Positions 6,421-7,998 of a stretch of DNA of 7,998 bases are shown here, one piece after another. Source of the stretch: Methylococcaceae bacterium NSM2-1. GTDB taxonomy: Bacteria > Pseudomonadota > Gammaproteobacteria > Methylococcales > Methylomonadaceae. The notes beneath the pieces are model-generated. The model saw only the letters and a program-made list of their open reading frames with translations, was not told the DNA's origin and ran no database searches. The DNA is taken from NCBI GenBank assembly GCA_002256705.1, contig NQJI01000055.1:1-7998 (forward strand). Direction: 5' to 3'. The position numbers were made by a program, and so were the translations under genes. Every line of letters starts with the position of its first letter. The first letter of the stretch is position 1.

Positions 6421-6799
6421 TGTTTAGAATTGAGTTTGTGTGATGATGTTAGAGTTAGAGTTTATTTTAGTCCTGGTTAAGATTGATTACACCTGATTAT
6501 GACTGCCAATATTAACCTGAAAAATTTCCTTATTGACCATGATTATTCAGATAATGGGGTATCGGACATTAAACTCGTAAGCTGGATTGAACAAAGTGAA
6601 TCCCAGTATTTTCGGATTGCGGGTTAACAGTTTTGTCGTTAACACGGCAAATCAAGGAAACATGAATGTTGGTTGGCCAAACAATAGGCAAGCCGACTCG
6701 ACTGAAAAAGCTAGCTAGAGTGGGCTACGCTTGACTACCCGCCGTTTCATCCGTAATTGGCAGGCAAATGATAAAGCCGTTTTCATAACCTGCGCGGCT
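6421..6799. other. 379-base intergenic region between yacG and nagZ
   Basis: No secure gene lies here. For nagZ the minus strand offers TAAAAT (6464-6469) and CATAAT (6496-6501) as possible -10 boxes, neither with a good -35. On the plus strand, ATG at 6499 opens a 42-codon frame to TAA at 6625-6627, without a Shine-Dalgarno and with no family I recognise. Two GTTAAC palindromes occur at 6623-6628 and 6638-6643 and could pair as a small hairpin. From about 6715 to 6745 the sequence GTGGGCTACGCTTGACTACC resembles a degraded member of the short hairpin repeats (a GGGTTACGCTTCG type) dispersed in many genomes. The weak hairpin after yacG is listed separately. Confidence 0.5.
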
Positions 6800-6800
6800 T
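6774..6800 (-). terminator. Weak hairpin after yacG, possible terminator
   Basis: On the minus strand AAGCCG (6795-6800), starting within the yacG stop region, can pair with CGGCTT (6774-6779) across a 15-base loop, followed by TATCATTTG rather than a true T-run. The position at the end of the coaE-zapD-yacG operon suits a terminator, but the stem is short and the loop long. Confidence 0.25.
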
Positions 6801-7006
6801 CATTGAAAAAAGGAATCCTCATCGCCATCGATATCCAACTCCACAGATTCCCCGGGAATCCTTTTTTCCTCCATTACCCATTCGCCCAAGTCTATTAATT
6901 TACAACGTTCAGAGCAAAAAGGTTTAAATTCCTGTTCAGGTGTCCAGGGAACAGGTCGTTTACAAGTAGGACATTTTACAATGTGTGGTTTGACGGGTGA
7001 TGACAT
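6800..7006 (-). CDS. yacG: DNA gyrase inhibitor YacG (zinc-binding)
   Basis: YacG is a small zinc-ribbon protein that, in E. coli, binds GyrB and inhibits gyrase. The 68 residues match the family's usual length of about 60-70. The zinc ligands are C12 and C15 ([11 protein letters not shown]) with C31 and C35 ([14 protein letters not shown]), spaced C-x2-C-x15-C-x3-C as in the family. The FCSxRCxxIDLGxW segment is diagnostic. The acidic tail [11 protein letters not shown] is also usual, since the C-terminal tail is known to take part in GyrB contact. Its ATG shares one base with the zapD stop (TAATG), so translation is coupled. In many gammaproteobacteria it is the last gene of a pilD-coaE-zapD-yacG cluster, as appears to be the case here. 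Confidence 0.96.
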   Translation of the reverse strand: MSSPVKPHIVKCPTCKRPVPWTPEQEFKPFCSERCKLIDLGEWVMEEKRIPGESVELDIDGDEDSFFQ

Positions 7007-7782
7007 TAGAATAAACAGCAGGTTAAAGTAAATGGAATATCATCAGTGCTTTGTGCCGGGCGTTTGTCATCAGCAGATGGCTCCATAAACCGGATGGTGC
7101 AACGGTGTTTGCCGCCACTGATTTCGGCAAAGCAGGGCAGTGACTTATCCAGGCTTACCTTGATAAGTTGAAACGGTTGGCTTCGATCCAGAGAAATCTG
7201 GAAAAAACCCGCAACAGCGACTTCCTGATTGGCTGGCCGGCTGTTGCGTATAAAATTAAGAATAAGATCAATTGCTGTGTGAATGTCATTGAATGGACTG
7301 CTCCAGTGTTGCAGATCCTTTAAACGAATGGATTCATCCTGTTCCAGCCAATAATGGTATTCAGGCAAATCAAAAGAACAGGTGCCACCGGGGATGGAGC
7401 TGCGCTGGGCAATGCTTTGGAATAAATCACTCTCCATGATATTGATGCCGATTTTTCCGTTGACAGCATAGAGTTTTTTGCTGATTTGAGCGAGTTGATC
7501 AAGGATGTTATCCAGCAATTCCGTATCAACACCCTGGCTGTTGGCAATTTTGTTAAGTATTGTTACATGACGGTCAAGTTCTTTCAAAATTTCCGATTTT
7601 AGATCGTTGCGTCTGAAAATCGACATGATATCAAGCAGGACGGTAATTGCAGCGCGTTTGTCGGCAACGGTCTCTCCCGCTGAAAAATGCATAAATTGTT
7701 GAAATAGTTGTTCGAGTCTTATGAAAACACGGATTCGTTCATTGAGTGGAAATTCATAAGTAATAATGTTATTCACAGACAA
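7006..7782 (-). CDS. zapD: Cell division protein ZapD (FtsZ-ring bundling factor)
   Basis: ZapD (formerly YacF) cross-links FtsZ filaments and stabilises the division ring in the cytoplasm. The length of 258 residues compares with about 250 in E. coli. The N-terminal signature [25 protein letters not shown] segment (residues 9-29) is typical; the body is mainly helical, followed by a beta-rich C-terminal half, with the Trp-Ser-Ser-Pro-Phe and GFFQI segments characteristic of the family. No ATG fits the start. TTG at 7782 has GGAA five bases upstream and overlaps coaE by 14 bases. GTG at 7776 would remove two residues, match the E. coli N-terminal length better and overlap coaE by eight bases. 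I keep TTG as the longer reading; the choice is open. zapD ends with TAATG shared with yacG. Confidence 0.93.
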   Translation of the reverse strand: MSVNNIITYEFPLNERIRVFIRLEQLFQQFMHFSAGETVADKRAAITVLLDIMSIFRRNDLKSEILKELDRHVTILNKIANSQGVDTELLDNILDQLAQISKKLYAVNGKIGINIMESDLFQSIAQRSSIPGGTCSFDLPEYHYWLEQDESIRLKDLQHWSSPFNDIHTAIDLILNFIRNSRPANQEVAVAGFFQISLDRSQPFQLIKVSLDKSLPCFAEISGGKHRCTIRFMEPSADDKRPAQSTDDIPFTLTCCLF

Positions 7783-7998
7783 GTTTATTCCGGCAAGTGC
7801 TTAATGAAAGGTAGAAATTGTGCAGTTTTTTTACCTCTTCTGCAAGTCTATCGTTGGTTTCCGAGTTATCGATGAGATCATTGGCTTGTGCTTTTCTGAA
7901 GGCAGGTGATACTTGACTGTCAATAATGGATAGTATTCTTTCTATAGACATATTATCACGCTTCCGTATGCGTTCGATTTGGGTTTCAATAGAGCAGT
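7769..7998 (-). CDS. coaE: Dephospho-CoA kinase CoaE, C-terminal part (cut by window edge)
   Basis: CoaE phosphorylates dephospho-CoA in the last step of coenzyme A synthesis. About 75 C-terminal codons are visible, and the frame continues to the right edge beyond the first internal ATG. Reading upstream of that ATG gives IETQIERIRKRDN, which matches the family's LID-region ETQxxRxxxRD stretch; so the methionine at 7951 is internal, not a start. Residues after it, SPAFRKAQANDLIDNS, correspond to the conserved R-x(3)-ADxVIDN(S/N) motif, and ETNDRLAEEVKKLHNFYL is the usual C-terminal helix. The P-loop and the rest of the protein lie outside the window. The stop overlaps the zapD start, and the order coaE-zapD-yacG is standard in gammaproteobacteria. 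Confidence 0.93.
   Translation of the reverse strand, partial: CSIETQIERIRKRDNMSIERILSIIDSQVSPAFRKAQANDLIDNSETNDRLAEEVKKLHNFYLSLSTCRNKLVCE

Noticed and set aside
6499..6627. Plus-strand 42-residue reading frame starting MTANINLKNF
   Set aside because: No Shine-Dalgarno, no recognised family, opposite in direction to all neighbours; length is within chance for an AT-rich gap. Kept only as an observation.
7769..7951. Independent 60-residue protein starting at the methionine at 7951
   Set aside because: The frame stays open to the window edge and the residues before the methionine match CoaE, so it is the end of coaE, not a separate gene.
1..7998. CRISPR array, tRNA, rRNA, integrase or insertion sequence
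   Set aside because: No regular spaced repeats, cloverleaf-like segments or transposase/recombinase motifs were seen on either strand.

Overview
The window comes from a gammaproteobacterium of moderate GC. The coaE-zapD-yacG and nagZ-hpt-mtnP gene orders are typical of that class. Together with a Group 3d hydrogenase they fit a methanotroph-like (Methylococcales) or related chromosome, but the order-level guess is inference. Every gene I can support lies on the minus strand, so transcription runs from position 7998 towards position 1.

Right end (7998 to 6800): the last part of coaE (dephospho-CoA kinase, cut by the window edge), then zapD (FtsZ-ring protein) and yacG (zinc protein, gyrase inhibitor). 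The three genes overlap by a few bases or share a stop/start. A gap of about 380 bases follows. It holds a weak hairpin after yacG, scrambled repeat-like sequence and a doubtful 42-codon plus-strand frame.

Middle (6420 to 4114): nagZ, hpt and mtnP overlap by 8 and 4 bases and form one translationally coupled operon. NagZ acts in peptidoglycan recycling. MtnP (methylthioinosine phosphorylase type) releases hypoxanthine from a polyamine by-product. Hpt turns that base into IMP, so the last two genes read as a two-step purine salvage route.

Left end (4007 to 1): an NAD-linked bidirectional [NiFe] hydrogenase, hoxF-hoxU-hoxY-hoxH. hoxF has a readable sigma-70-like promoter and a good ribosome binding site. 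HoxF and HoxU form the diaphorase (FMN, NAD(H), Fe-S clusters). HoxY and HoxH form the hydrogenase; hoxH is cut by the left edge after its first nickel-binding motif. There is no separate hoxE, and no maturation gene is in view.

The unusual part is between hoxY and hoxH. These genes are normally adjacent, but here about 510 bases separate them. The interval holds (i) the frameshifted relic of an addiction-module antitoxin and (ii) an intact 71-residue, 11-cysteine protein of the GDCCVxC family, which ends 15 bases before hoxH. I see no clear new defence or mobile system. The GDCCVxC-hoxH pairing is the best candidate for undescribed biology in this window.
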